A DNA stretch of 64,000 nt from contig CP099422.1 of assembly GCA_024114885.1 (NCBI GenBank), positions 2,728,001 through 2,792,000 of the forward strand. Direction: 5' to 3'. Within the stretch, counting starts at the first letter, position 1. Each line of letters starts with the position of its first letter. Of the stretch, positions 43,172 through 54,375 are shown one piece after another. A program made the translations under genes and the position numbers. Origin of the DNA: Septoria linicola (taxonomy: Eukaryota > Ascomycota > Dothideomycetes > Mycosphaerellales > Mycosphaerellaceae). The notes beneath the pieces were generated by a model. That model saw nothing but the letters and a program-made list of their open reading frames with translations. It was not told the origin of the DNA and made no database searches.

Positions 43172-43969
43172 ATGGCAACTTTGGCGCGTCCAACAGCCGG
43201 CCGCGCCGTCCATCTGCGCATCACGCCGCGGCCGTCCAGTCTGGGCGAATCGCGCGAGATTCTGCGGCTCATCTCGCAGTTTGGTGAAGTCGAGCACTTC
43301 AAGAACCTGAAGTACGATGCGCTATCAATGCCCAATGCCGCGCTAGTCATTTTCAAGGACGAAGATGCTGCGGTGCACTGCATGAAGAAGAGTCCCATTC
43401 GCTTTCGCATGGGCAAGGCACCTGTGGAGGAGCAGGGCGCAGCAGACTTTCCATCTCCACCACCGGTACAGGAATCTTCCGCTCCGCCAGCGACACGGCG
43501 GGATGCTACCCCTCCACCGCGTCCGGGGGGTGCTTGGGGCCTGGGTCAGATGAGAGCCATGTCTACTCATTCTAGCTACACGCCCTCGAACACACTCCCA
43601 ACCCCACCAAGCCGGCCACCACAAATGCCCTTCCAAGCCCCACCACTTCCTCTCCTCGAATCGCGCATATTCCAGATACAAACCAACTGGGCTCGCACGC
43701 ACTTTCGAGATCAGATCAATATGGGCCACTATCATGGCACCTTCGCGCTCGACAAGAAGAGCATTCCGCAGTCCGATCTCTCGCAGACTGTGCCCTTGGC
43801 CGGCTTGAGCTGTGTGAACTGGAGAAAGGAGGACAAACCATGGCGCATCATGGACAAGGAGAAGGCCCAGGAGAGAACAGGTCCCAACAGGCGGAAGAGC
43901 CTGATGGAGCTGTATGAGCAGGTGAAGGAGGGTCACGAGGCTTTGAGGGATGAAGCTTCACCTGGATGA
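43172..43969 (+). CDS. RRM-like RNA-binding protein, hypothetical
   Basis: 265 residues from ATG 43172 (MATLARPTAGRAVHLRITPR). Residues ~10-80 resemble an RNA recognition motif: a first strand AVHLRITPRP, helix SREILRLISQFGEVEHF, central strand NAALVIFKDEDAAVHCMKK and a final MGKAPVEE. The RNP1 aromatic positions are weak. A Pro-rich linker follows. The C-terminal ~100 residues look folded and specific (RIFQIQTNWARTHFRDQINMGHYHGTFALDKK). The first ~40 residues are basic, so an organellar location is possible but unproven. Not assignable to a named factor. Confidence 0.7.
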   Translation: MATLARPTAGRAVHLRITPRPSSLGESREILRLISQFGEVEHFKNLKYDALSMPNAALVIFKDEDAAVHCMKKSPIRFRMGKAPVEEQGAADFPSPPPVQESSAPPATRRDATPPPRPGGAWGLGQMRAMSTHSSYTPSNTLPTPPSRPPQMPFQAPPLPLLESRIFQIQTNWARTHFRDQINMGHYHGTFALDKKSIPQSDLSQTVPLAGLSCVNWRKEDKPWRIMDKEKAQERTGPNRRKSLMELYEQVKEGHEALRDEASPG

Positions 43970-44202
43970 AAGGTCCACTATTTCGATTCAGTGTCGTTTA
44001 CGCATGCTGCAATACAGCTATGGACGCCACAAGTGAAGCTCAACTGGTATCACGCCAATCTGTACCTACCACTGCCTTGCAGCATCAAGGTGCTCCTCCG
44101 TGGCGCTCATGCCAATCGTGCACCATTTGCACAAGACGGATCGGCTTTTGGAAACGTTTCGATCCACAAGACCATCATTGTCACCACGACACGACACGAC
44201 AC

Positions 44203-45135
44203 CTACACCTTATGTAGGATCCAAGCAACTGTTGACCGTCCATCTACTCGAAATAGGGCAATCATTCGACGGCCTCGAACAATCAATATTTTCTTGCCCA
44301 CTTGATGTCCTTGATGTCGTCTAGCTCTCTTACGCTGACTCGGCCTCCCTTCATGCTGGTGTCTTTTAAACACTGTCTCATACACAAGTGCAAAATCTGA
44401 GGCGCGGGTCACCCCGTGGGCGGCTGCATCGGCATCCACTTCGACGCGGAAAGCAAGGAAAACTTCGTTGAATCGAACAGGCATGTCTTTGCTCTCAATT
44501 GCCGCTGCCGTTGAAAAGGAGAAGAGCGCGCCTTGGTGGATTGCGTTGATGGGGTAGAGACCCAATTCTCCCTGAGCTTCTGTGCAGACTGTGAAGCTGC
44601 TATCAGCGCCAACTTTTGCGTTCAACCACGGTACGAAGACGCGGAAGGCCGCTGGAAAGAGGTCAGCTATCTCCCCAAGCTTGCAAAAAGAAGCAACTTG
44701 ATTTCGGTGTACCGACGTTTACACCGACGCTGATCTGCATCTGTGCTTTGAAATATTCCTCCGTCTGCTCAACTAATGGCAAAGGCGTATAGTCCCCTCC
44801 GACTGGAAAAGAGCACATCAATATCAGTCCACGTGCTGCAGTCTTGTACTGACAAAGAGTACTTTACCTGAAGCAAAGACATGCTGAAACTGCGGTAGCT
44901 GTCCGGATTCGACTCGCTCAATGATGCTTTGAAGTCCTAGGTCCGTTGTGATATCAGCTTCAAAAACCTCCACGACCTCTCCCGCACGAGCACCCAGGTT
45001 TCGTCGGAGCTTTGCAGCAGAATTCTGGTTTCGAACTGGTACGAGGACTCGATGTCCAACGTTCAGAGCGGCGAAAATGGCCGCTGCGCCAATGTGGCCC
45101 GATCCACCAAGGACGAGAACTGCTTCCTTAGACAT
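44203..45135 (-). CDS. NAD(P)-binding SDR-like protein with probable C-terminal frameshift
   Basis: Three exons, 45135-44868, 44802-44725 and 44651-44203, separated by 65- and 73-nt introns (GTAAAG...CCAG; GTGTAA...CCAG). Exon 1 holds the Rossmann motif LVLGGSGHIGAAA, then RVLVPVRNQNSAAKL and ADITTD. Exon 2 carries FASVGGDYTPLPLVEQTEEYF-like sequence. Exon 3 has WLNAKVGADSSFTVCTEAQG and FNEVFLAFRVEVD. The fold is that of a fungal short-chain-dehydrogenase-like family; the classical YxxxK pair is not evident, so catalysis is uncertain. After VYETVFK the current frame becomes basic nonsense to the stop at 44203. Moving by one base at the AAAA run (44364-44367) gives a coherent end (RVSVRELDDIKDIKWARKY) stopping at 44283. 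It is divergent from the SRPBCC gene. Confidence 0.72.
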
Positions 45136-45692
45136 GGCGATCGGGTATGGTGGACAGTCGAGGGCTTGTAAGGTGTAGGTGCTTGATGCCCAAGACTGCT
45201 GAATGGTGCTTAAGCTCCTTTAAGATCAACGCCGTAAGTTGTCCCCAGAAAGCTCTAATTCGAGCCGAATCATTCTGCTCTGCAGAAGTGCATGCACCTC
45301 CGGAACTTTTTTTCCCTGCTAAACACCACTACTGCCGACCATGAGCGCTTGGAGAGGTCAAGAGTACGTGGATTCGGAACGAAGCATCGTTAATGTGGCA
45401 TCTGGCCATGAGATCTGTACTAAGCAGCATGTGCTGACCTCATGTAAGCGCGGTTCACAACTGGGATCTTGCAGATGTCCAAGTTCACGATCCTTGTTGC
45501 CACACTTGGCGTGCAAGGCGTACGCTTTATGCTCGTCTTTCGGGATCGAGCGGTCATGGCACTTTCCCAATAGGTGATATCCCGTTTGTCAGCCGGATTT
45601 TCAGTCAGCCTCCGAACCCGATACGGATCGTCGCTCTCGGGAATCGATGTCTTTTCCCTCTCCTGCGAGGGTCGCTCGACCTGGGAGCGGCC
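45136..45692. other. Divergent promoter region, SDR-like / SRPBCC gene
   Basis: 557 nt between divergent start codons. Short frames only. A missing first exon of the SRPBCC gene could lie here. Confidence 0.4.
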
Positions 45693-46151
45693 ATGATAGT
45701 GAAGCGAGAGCAATGTCATTCGAGGAGTTCCCTGACTTCACATTGTGTTAGATCACCACATTCATCGCTCTCGACCATCATCGCTGCTGGGATCATTATC
45801 AGAGTCAACCAGTATACTGGGCAGATCAAAAACCCTTTTGGCGAAGTCTGGACCATCTTCTCCTCACTCGGCGCGCCGCGAATATGGATGCCTGGCTGTA
45901 GCCTGACAAGTGGAGAAGGCTCTGGCATCGGTGCGCGCAGGACTATCGCGGTCGATATCGAGAACTGGAGCATCCGCTACAATATTTCGAGAGATGATGT
46001 CCCGGGTGTAGTCTCTTTTGGCACCTTCTTTTTGGAGACGATTGAACCGAAAGTGACGGAAATGACTTTGCTTGGAGAGTCTTCTTCAGAGGGCCGGGAG
46101 GAAATTGCTCAGCTGCAGGGCTGGCTTGACTTGACCTATACGGGGTTTTGA
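45693..46151 (+). CDS. SRPBCC (polyketide-cyclase/START-like) small protein
   Basis: 152 residues from ATG 45693. From residue ~35 the layout fits a small helix-grip (SRPBCC) domain: IKNPFGEVWTIFSSLGAPRI is the first helix with the typical Val-Trp, WMPGCSLTSGEGSGIGARRTI matches the W.PG..-GEG.GVG-RT signature, and a long C-terminal helix covers EGREEIAQLQGWLDLTY. Such proteins bind hydrophobic ligands; some are polyketide cyclases, many have unknown roles. The first ~30 residues are not family-like, so the real start may come from an upstream exon. Its divergent partner is the SDR-like gene. Confidence 0.6.
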   Translation: MIVKREQCHSRSSLTSHCVRSPHSSLSTIIAAGIIIRVNQYTGQIKNPFGEVWTIFSSLGAPRIWMPGCSLTSGEGSGIGARRTIAVDIENWSIRYNISRDDVPGVVSFGTFFLETIEPKVTEMTLLGESSSEGREEIAQLQGWLDLTYTGF

Positions 46152-47743
46152 GGCGAGCCTGAATAAGATATTAGCTACATGAAGGGTAGAAAAAGGAGCT
46201 CGCGAGCTTTTGGTGCCCGAGATGCGAAAAGCTCCAGGACAATTCGCGCGGGTACACAGGTCAAGCCCGAGACGAACACTCGCAGTCACGAGTCAGAAGT
46301 GTGAGCCGGGCAATACTCATGATGGTCACGGGGCACCTGCAGAACATATGATCAGCTCAAGGGAATTGTGTGCAACGCATTTTTGAGGCCAGGCATGCAA
46401 CGCAAGACTTGGACAAAGAAACTCCCTGTCAGCAGAGCTCTCCACAAGCTATCATTCGTACCGCTTCGCATTCAGAAAAGCGTTTCACAGCCTTGTCCGA
46501 CAACCTCCGATATCGTGACAGCTAAACGGAAGCAGGCAAGGTCGAAGTGAGACCAAGTTCTAGGCCACCTTCTCGAGATCGAGAGCAGTGCTATCCACAA
46601 TGTCCAAGCAACAATTAATCCGTCCGTGCTTTGAATGAAACGTGACATGGTGTCTTATCAGTCAACACCTTCCCAACCTGTACGGTAGATATGCATGTTG
46701 AAGATTGCAAGGCTGAACTGGGCTGAAGCACCGAGTTTGCGTTGTTTCATTAGGTATATGCACACTTCGGACAAGCACCGAGAACGACGCACATCGCCTG
46801 GAAAATGCTTGTTGAGCCTGCGCCTGCAAGAGAAGCGGCTGACTTGCCTCTCTTGGCTGGCCCACGTGCTACCGGGTACCTTGCACGTGGTTTCGAGCTC
46901 ACCTCTTCCCATCACTGCTGCACCACATACCGAGCTATCACATCACACGGTAGCAGCACTACGCTTTCTTCCAATCACGAGCCAAATTGGCACATTCCAC
47001 AATTCATCTCGTTCCTGCCAACTTTCTCTCGTTCTCTCTTCGCCGAATCTAAGACCACGCCGAGTTTCGGAGGACAGATGAAGTTCTACCGAACTTCACG
47101 AACCCATCTGTCGGTGAAGTCGTTCATCAACTTGACTCGGAACCGTCGGCTACTGTGACTAGCCAGTGTGCTAGCAACGACTAAACCAACAACCACGAAA
47201 CGTGACTTGGTCAACTAGCCACTCCAAGACGGAGATTGCGGCTAAAATGTCGATGGTACAATCCGACTATCTCTCCCGCCAAGACCATGCCAATACCACC
47301 TAGAACTCTCTGGATCGTCTGATGTTGAGTTGAGAATGCTGGTCTGGTAGCTAGTGCCATCACCCGCGTGCTTTCTCTGCAGCAAAACGGACGAACCACA
47401 AACTGCCTATGACGATGCCAGCGGGCGCAGCGGAAGATTGACCGCGCTTGGATTGATGATGTGAGCGTCCGAGAGATGCGTTCAAGCACGCACGTTGGCC
47501 GTCGATATGGGCACGCGCGGCGATTTGGTCGAATGGAGAACGAAAGGTGAGACATGCTACCTTTGTGCTTGCATAAGCCACATACGAGCCTCCATCATCG
47601 TCGTACTACTACTACTAGTACATAGGTTGGTGTCTTTTTCAATCTTTTTCCTTTCTTGTTGTCGTTGTTGTTGCCTGGTCCTTGCTACTCTTGCGTGACA
47701 GGTTCGTAGCATATTACATCTTATCAGATCAAAGATTGACGAC
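46152..47743. other. Intergenic region upstream of the FMN oxidase gene
   Basis: 1.6 kb without a supported gene. It ends in a TTTTCAATCTTTTTCCTTTC pyrimidine tract about 100 nt before the oxidase ATG, as is common in fungal leaders. An ACTACTACTACTAGTAC run lies near 47605-47621. Confidence 0.45.
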
Positions 47744-48978
47744 ATGCGCTCGACGATCACGGCTCTGCTGGCTTCCGCTGGCATTGCCAGCGCTGCAAGA
47801 CCTTACCTGGAGTTCCCAGATACTGGAGCAGCAGAGCAATATGGAAGCATTGGAACTGGAGGCCAACTGCCTAATGTGTCGGAAGTCATTGGGCTTCCAG
47901 ACTTTCAGTATTTGGCTGAGCAGTACATGAACTTGACTGCTTACACCTACTACCGGTGAGTATATTCCTACCGAGACCTCATCACATCTTGGGCCCAGCT
48001 AACAGAAGATCCAGCAACGGCGCAGCAGGCGAATGGTCCTACCGCAACAACCTCGAAGCCTTCCAACGCGTGCGCTGGCGACCACGAGTCATGACCATGG
48101 TCGACAACATTGAGGACTCCCTCCCAACCACAATCCTAGGCCACAACTTTTCTGCACCATTCTTCATCTCCCCTTGCGCACGAGGCGGCTACGCCGGCGA
48201 GTGGGGCGAACTCGGCCTCCTCAAAGGCGCTGCTAGAGGCAACATCCTCTACCAAGTCACCGACTTCCCCTCCATCGACAAGCAAGAACTCCAAGACGCT
48301 CGTGCCGAAGGCCAAGTCACTTTCCTGCAACTGTACATCGACCCATCCAACGACACCGCCACAATCGAACAAGTCCGCGAAGCTGAACGCCTCGGCTTCC
48401 ACGCCATCGTCCTCACGGTGGACTCCGCCGCCGACGGCAACCGCCACCGCGCCGCACGCTTCCGCGTCGGAAGCGCAGATAGCGCCTACTCATCCATCAC
48501 ATGGGAGAAATACGACTGGATGCGTCAACAAACCGAGTTGCCCATCGTGCCCAAAGGTATCCAAACCGTGGAAGACGCCATCCTCGCCAACCAGCACAAT
48601 GTCCCAGCACTCTTCCTCTCCAACCACGGCGGCAGACAAGTCGACGGCTCCCCATCTACCTTGGAAGTCGCCCTGGAAATCCACGAACAAGCACCCTACA
48701 TCTTCGACGAGACGGAAGTCTGGGCCGACGGCGGCGTCCGCTATGGCGGAGACGTCGTCAAACTTTTGGCGTTGGGCGTGAAAGCCGTCGGAATTGGCCG
48801 CCCGTTCATGTTTGCCAACATCTATGGCCCGGAAGGTGATGGTGTGGCGCGGGCGATTGAGATTATGAAGAGGGAGGTTGCGATTGATGCGGCGAATGTG
48901 GGAATTGGGGATTTGAAAAAGGCGAATGCCACGTACTTGGATTGGAAGAAGTTTCCGACGTGGGCGCAGGGGTCGTAG
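47744..48978 (+). CDS. FMN-dependent 2-hydroxy-acid oxidase/dehydrogenase with secretory signal
   Basis: Two exons, 47744-47955 and 48015-48978, join over a 59-nt intron (GTGAGT...TCCAG) to 391 residues. The family oxidises L-2-hydroxy acids such as lactate or glycolate with FMN. Seen: Y70 at the YYRNGAAGEWSYRNN junction, FISPCARGGYAGEWGELGLL, FLQLYID (Q176, Y178), LTVDSAADGNR, PIVPKGIQ with K251, and the catalytic SNHGGRQVDG with H275 and R278, then WADGGVRYGGDVVKLLALG and GIGRPFMFANIYG. Unusually, residues 1-18 form a signal peptide (MRSTITALLASAGIASAA), several N-glycosylation sites follow, and no cytochrome b domain is present. This suggests a secreted flavoprotein oxidase; the substrate is unknown. 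Confidence 0.92.
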
Positions 48979-49427
48979 GATAGTGGAGTAGGGATGATGA
49001 GGGAAGAGGGAGGAGTTTTTTTTTGTTCTTGTTGTCGATCGATTTGGTGATGATGAAAGAGATTATAGATAGCGACAGGAATACCCATGGTGTGTATGAC
49101 CAGAGGTCGTCGATGTACCTTTCGCGTGGTTCTCCGAGTTGTGTTGTATGCAACAACGCACTTGGCTGTCGATTCGCTCCAGGTCGCGATGGAGGGTTGG
49201 AGAGTGGCAAGATGATTACACCAAATATGTATCGATCGCTTTGCACCAAAAAACTAATACAATACAGGTGCGCGTCTGAGAATCTCTCTCTTTTGCAGAC
49301 TGGGCTGCCACGCTCGACGCCGAGTGAAGATGCACGCTCATTCTCATCGCCTCGCCTCTTACTACATAAAACATCCACAAGAAGCTCTTTCTCTGCAGTC
49401 TTACATAACATCTTCTCCCTCTCTTCC
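48979..49427. other. Convergent 3' region, FMN oxidase / TOM70
   Basis: About 450 nt between two facing stop codons, so it should hold both terminators. A run of ten T residues lies at 49016-49025. No gene seen. Confidence 0.5.
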
Positions 49428-51419
49428 TTAGCGCATCGCTGGGCCTCCCATTGCCCCCATGCCATGTAGCTTGGCCGCCAGTTGTGGGTACTTTTCTTGC
49501 ACTTCGAGCTGTGTTCGTGTGGCTTCGGCATATGACAGGGCGTTGACGATTTCTCCTTCTGTTCGGGAGAGCTTGGCGGCACGTTCGAAGTACTCGAGAG
49601 CATCGGTGACCTTTCCTTGTTGCAGAAGGAGCTGAGCCATGGTTGCGACAGCAATGTCGCATTCTGGGTCGACTATAGAAAGCAGTGTTAGCAATATCCT
49701 CACACATGTTCAGAGGAAACACTTACTCAGAAGAGCCTTCTCGCAGAGCTGTTCGGCCGCAGTGAAGTCCTGTTTCCACTGGAACAGCGCCAGGGCTTTG
49801 TTGATCAATGGCAACACATTCATGCCGCCTGTCTCGCCAACAGCCTTCTTCTCCATCTCTACAGCAGTCTCGAACTTCTCCACCGCCTCTTGGTACTTTT
49901 GCTGATCGAGGAGAAGCTCTCCGTAGTAGTTGTACACATCACTCTTGTCACCGAAGTTCTTGATGCAACGGCGGAATGTCGCCATACTGCTGGCGATGGA
50001 GCCCATCTTGTATTGCGTGACACCGAGCTGAATGTGCGAAAAGATAAAGTCCTTGTCAAGGTCGATGGATTTCTGGTAGTCTGTTGCAGCCAGGCTGAAC
50101 TCTGACAGGATGAAGTGAAGTTGGGCGCGGTGGTAGTAGATATCGGGATCGTTGGGGTTGTGCTTTGCGGCAGTTTCGAAGTCGTTGGCAGCTGCCTCGC
50201 GTGCGCCTGAGATTCTCAGCAACGTCGTATCAACACCAGCCGCACCGCCCAACTTACTCTGCTCGAGGTGCATGCTCGCGCGCTTGACATAACTTTGCAC
50301 CAGTGTTGCGTCCAGCTCGATCGACTTGTTCAGATCCTCAAGTGCAGCGTCATTGTCGCCTCGGAGATAGCGGAAAGTTCCACGCATGTTGTGAGCTTCC
50401 GCACCATATTTGTCCAGGTCGCCAGCTTCGATGGCCTGGTCAAATGCGTCCGCGGCCTCCTTGTAGCCTTCTGAGTTTCTGTGACGAATGGCTTGCAGTC
50501 CTTTGCGGAGATACCACTTGCCGCTGCCCTCTGGCAGATCAGCAGTCTCCTCGAGACCCTCTGGCAGACCCTTCGCGCGGAACGATTGCAGGTAGTTGGA
50601 CACGAAAGTTGGCGATGGCAGAGACTTGTCCTTTTCTGCGAGAATGGCCTTGGCCTTGCTCTCGGCGACCTTCTTTAGCAGACGCTCGACAGCCTGGGCG
50701 GAGGACTCGTTGCGGAATTGGTCGATGATGCAGCTTGCCGTGTAGTCCAGAAGCGCTTCGCTATACTTTTCTTCTTGCTCATACGCGTTCGCTCTTCGGT
50801 TCAATGCCTTTACATATTCGTGGTCCAGGTTCAACGCGGCGGTGGTGTCTTCGATGACTTTGGTCCAGTTCGACTTTGCGTTCCAGCATGCGGCACGGTT
50901 CGAGTAGAAGACGGGGTCAGCTTTGCAGTAGATGGCTTGCGTGTAGAGGTCGATGGCGCGGTCGTGTTCCTTGGCTCCATATGCCTTATTTCCAGCAGCC
51001 TTGAGCTTGGCCGCAAAGTCCTTGCGGTCCTGCTGCGAGAGAGATGCCACTGAGTCCTCTGTGACTGTGGGAAGCTCTTCGGGCACTTCCTCCGCCACCG
51101 CCGCAGCCCTGGGCGCCGTCTTGGGCGCGGTCGCTCTCACATCTTCGGCGACCTTTTCCGCTTCAGCGGCAGCCTTGTCGCCTTTTTTGGGTTTCCTTCG
51201 ATCCTTTTTGTTGGCCTTGGGCTGTGGAGGAGGTTGTGACAGGTAGTAGACGGTACCGCCGACTGCCACCACCGTCACTCCAGCAATGGTCCACGCGGCG
51301 ACCTTGTTGTCCTGGTACCAGGTGCCGACGCGATCAAAGAACGATGAACCGGCATGCTGCACTGCATGCGCCGTCTCCTCGACTTTGGCCTGCGCCTGCG
51401 CCTGTTGTGCCGACGCCAT
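49428..51419 (-). CDS. TOM70: Mitochondrial import receptor TOM70
   Basis: Two exons, 51419-49727 and 49672-49428, join over a 54-nt intron (GTAAGT...TATAG) to 645 residues, near yeast Tom70. TOM70 recognises presequence-less carrier precursors, often with Hsp70/Hsp90, at the outer membrane. An N-terminal transmembrane helix lies at residues ~41-60 (AAWTIAGVTVVAVGGTVYYL), followed by a Lys-rich linker and TPR repeats. The clamp-type TPRs start at KLKAAGNKAYGAKEHDRAID and KADPVFYSNRAACWNAKSNW. Later repeats include NMRGTFRYLRGDNDAALEDL and PDIYYHRAQLHFILSEFSLA. The C-terminal exon ends with a further TPR and MGAMGGPAMR. The intron is in the last TPR region. The promoter side faces the class-IV aminotransferase-like gene. 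Confidence 0.95.
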
Positions 51420-52029
51420 GGTGAGATGTCTCCCCAGTCGTGTCTTGTGCACGTGTGCTGGGTGTGGATGGCAGATCCTGGATGTGGATAGAACTAACTA
51501 GTCCTATGAAAGGGAAATGACGGAGAGGGCGATGGATCAATGTCAAATGTCTGCGCCAACAACACAACAACTTCTCAAGATCCAAGCTGCACGACCTTGA
51601 AGCCATCTCTCCGCCGACATCTCCGACTAACTTAGCCGCTAACTTAACTAACTAGTCTAATTCTGAGTCTGATGTCACGTCCTTGGAAACTCTCTCTCCG
51701 CTGATTAAGCATTCCCGATCTGTGCTCCCACCTGCAACCATGTCGCGATATCAGCTCATGCTTGACCGACTTTGGTCTGTATACGTTGCCGATATCGCAT
51801 CAGGTCGGAAGTGCATGAGCGGTAGACCTGTCTGTAGAGATTGATGGAATATTGAACACATCCTCTCCGAAGCGGACCTTCCTCTCATCTTACGGAATCA
51901 GCTTCGAGTCATACATATCTGGGGGTACTGATTGCTCTGGAACTGTCCTATGACTACCATCTAGTGCTTGAGTGGACATCCTTCATCGAAGGATCTCACA
52001 ATCCAGACGCACAACGTCCCAATGGCAAC
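51420..52029. other. Divergent promoter region, TOM70 / aminotransferase-IV-like gene
   Basis: 610 nt between divergent starts. It contains GAACTAACTAGTC at 51491-51503 and a denser stretch of TAACT units at 51626-51658. No gene seen. Confidence 0.5.
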
Positions 52030-52848
52030 ATGAGTGGGCACTTCAGCAGCGGTCCTTCCAATGGCATGGAAGATGACGAGCCTTTCGTCTACACAAGCAT
52101 ACGCTACGACACACGACTCGTCCACTCGCAGAAGAACACAAATGCTTCATGCAACACGCCATGTCCCATCTACATGTTAGAACATCACTGGACTCGATTG
52201 CAGATTGCAAAGTGGAGCACATTCTTCTTTGCCGACGACAGACCTCAGTCGAATTCTGGTGGCCCTGCTGTCCTTCTTAACACTTTGATGCGAGCAATTA
52301 AGCAGTGGCATGAGAAGCATCCCGATGAGCATCCCGAAGCACTGCGCATCAAGTTGCGCATCTATGTTGGAGGCCGAATGCGAACAGAGATCTTCCACCC
52401 ACTTCGACCGATACCGATGGAGGCTCTTTTCCCAACATCATTCGACCTTCGCCCTGCAACACCAACTGACTGGACAGTGGTGCTTGATTGTGAAGCCACC
52501 GAGCCCTCCGAAGGCACCATGTACAAGACCAATGATCGCTCGGCATATGGTCGTGCTCGAGCCGCAGCCCAGATCTTGACATATCAGGAGCCCAGAGAGG
52601 TCCTGCTGTGGTCAGCAGACAAGGCCATCCTAGACGGCTCGATCTGTACGCCGTACTTTCATCGCGATGGTCAATGGGTCACACCCGAGGCGGCAGCCGG
52701 AGGACTACAGGGTACCACTCGGAGGTGGGCTCTCAGGAAGAAGCTTTGTGTCGAAGGCACTGTCCCTCTCGATAGCTTTACAGATGGTGAGACTGTGTGG
52801 CTGAGCAATGCTGTTCGAGGTTACTTCTGGGCGGTCTTCAAGAAGTGA
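52030..52848 (+). CDS. Class-IV aminotransferase / 4-amino-4-deoxychorismate lyase-like
   Basis: 272 residues from ATG 52030 (MSGHFSSGPSNGMEDDEPFV); the frame extends 5' to 51964 without ATG. The fold is that of PLP-dependent branched-chain/D-amino-acid/ADC-lyase proteins. Seen: the fungal family start YTSIRYDTRLVHSQKN, YMLEHHWTRLQIAK, an arginine-rich strand RIKLRIYVGGRM, the candidate PLP lysine K166 in MYKTNDRSAYGRARA, and the cofactor-domain signature LDGSICTPYFHRDGQWVTPE then GLQGTTRRWAL. ADC lyase (yeast Abz2) makes p-aminobenzoate for folate; in fungi this clade is broader, so the substrate is not certain. It is divergent from TOM70. Confidence 0.82.
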   Translation: MSGHFSSGPSNGMEDDEPFVYTSIRYDTRLVHSQKNTNASCNTPCPIYMLEHHWTRLQIAKWSTFFFADDRPQSNSGGPAVLLNTLMRAIKQWHEKHPDEHPEALRIKLRIYVGGRMRTEIFHPLRPIPMEALFPTSFDLRPATPTDWTVVLDCEATEPSEGTMYKTNDRSAYGRARAAAQILTYQEPREVLLWSADKAILDGSICTPYFHRDGQWVTPEAAAGGLQGTTRRWALRKKLCVEGTVPLDSFTDGETVWLSNAVRGYFWAVFKK

Positions 52849-53373
52849 TCAAGAAGTTGTGCTCGTGTCTGATCTAGGAACGACTACACATGGAGGACTG
52901 CAGTTTGGGGAGGCTGCAAACACCAACGCCTAGGAATGCCGTTACGCGCATCGCATTGGCACCGCAACTTGGTTCTGGCTGCTTGACGTTGACCGTAGCA
53001 GACGCTGAGCTTACGCTTGTCAAACACGCTCTGCAGCATCCACATATTGTATCAAGAATGAACGGGCTATCTCAAGAGAGACTGATGGAGCAAGTGTCTC
53101 TATTGGTGGCAAGATTATCATAGAATTGTCTTGACGCAAAACACGGCAACAGCCAAGCGGCGCTAAATCCTTCCAACGTCCCAAAACAGCAACCTGAACT
53201 CTCATTTGGTACTACGCAAGAGTACGGAACAGAAGGATCCGCGGCTGTGCAAAGCATGACACACTCCATCATAGGAGAAGTCTATACCACTTCACTTCCG
53301 GTCCTTCTAGGGCACATGTAGAATAATTGCTTCTCCCGCTCGTTTTGAACCTTTGACGCGTGCATCACCCAGA
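52849..53373. other. Intergenic region upstream of the GH76 gene
   Basis: 525 nt; 3' flank of the aminotransferase-like gene and promoter of the GH76 gene. Short frames only. Confidence 0.45.
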
Positions 53374-54330
53374 ATGCCCGTCTCACGTCTCTCATGCCTT
53401 GGTGGCCTACTATTTACAGCAGGCCTGACTTCTGCCATCGAGCTGGATGTCAACAGCGATGAATCTGTTCTCGCCGCCAGCAGGACGGTTGTAAACCACA
53501 TCTTCACAATCTACAAGGGCAATGAGACGGGCGAAACTCCTGGGCTGCTTCCCAACCCATACTACTGGTGGGAATCTGGCCTCATGTTTGATTCTCTCCT
53601 CAACTACTGGTCCGCATCCGGCGACACCGATCTCACAGATGTCATCACGCAAGGACTACTCTTCCAAGTCGGGCCCGACAACAATTACATGCCTCCCAAC
53701 CAGTCCAAGTCTCTCGGAAATGACGACCAATCCTTCTGGGCCAACGCTGCCATGACCGCTGCTGAAGTAGGCTTTCCTGAGCCGCCAGACATGAGCTGGG
53801 TTGAGCTTGCCGAGAACGTCTTCAATAGCCAAGTCTTACGCTGGGACGAGAGTTCCTGTGGGGGTGGCCTCAAATGGCAGATCTTCACCTTCAATAATGG
53901 ATACAACTACAAGAACAGCGTCAGCACGCTCAGTTTTGCCACTCTTGCCGCTCGTCTTGCGCGGTATACCGGTAACTCGACCTACACCGACTGGGCGCAG
54001 CGATCGACTGAGTGGTTGGGCAACGTCGGACTTCTCAGTCTGCCATCTACACGTAACACCACTGCTTCGATAGCGGCAGGAGAATCCGCCAACTCCCGCA
54101 ACAGAGTGCAAATCTTCGACGGAACAGACGACATCACCAATTGTACGGAAATCAACCACCTCGAATGGTCGCAGAACGCGGGTCTTTTCCTAAGCACATC
54201 CGCGTACGCATCGAACGCAACGATGGGAACGCGCGCATGGAACGCGTATTCCTCTGCTGGGATTCTCTACGCAAACGGCACATTCGCCACTGCTCCATCT
54301 CCCGCCTCCTCTTCTTCTTCTGCCTCATCG

Positions 54331-54375
<45 letters not shown>

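Noticed and set aside
40359..48978. Possible secondary-metabolite gene cluster
   Set aside because: Transporter, SDR, SRPBCC and oxidase genes are present but no PKS, NRPS, terpene cyclase or DMATS backbone enzyme, and a housekeeping-like RRM gene lies among them.
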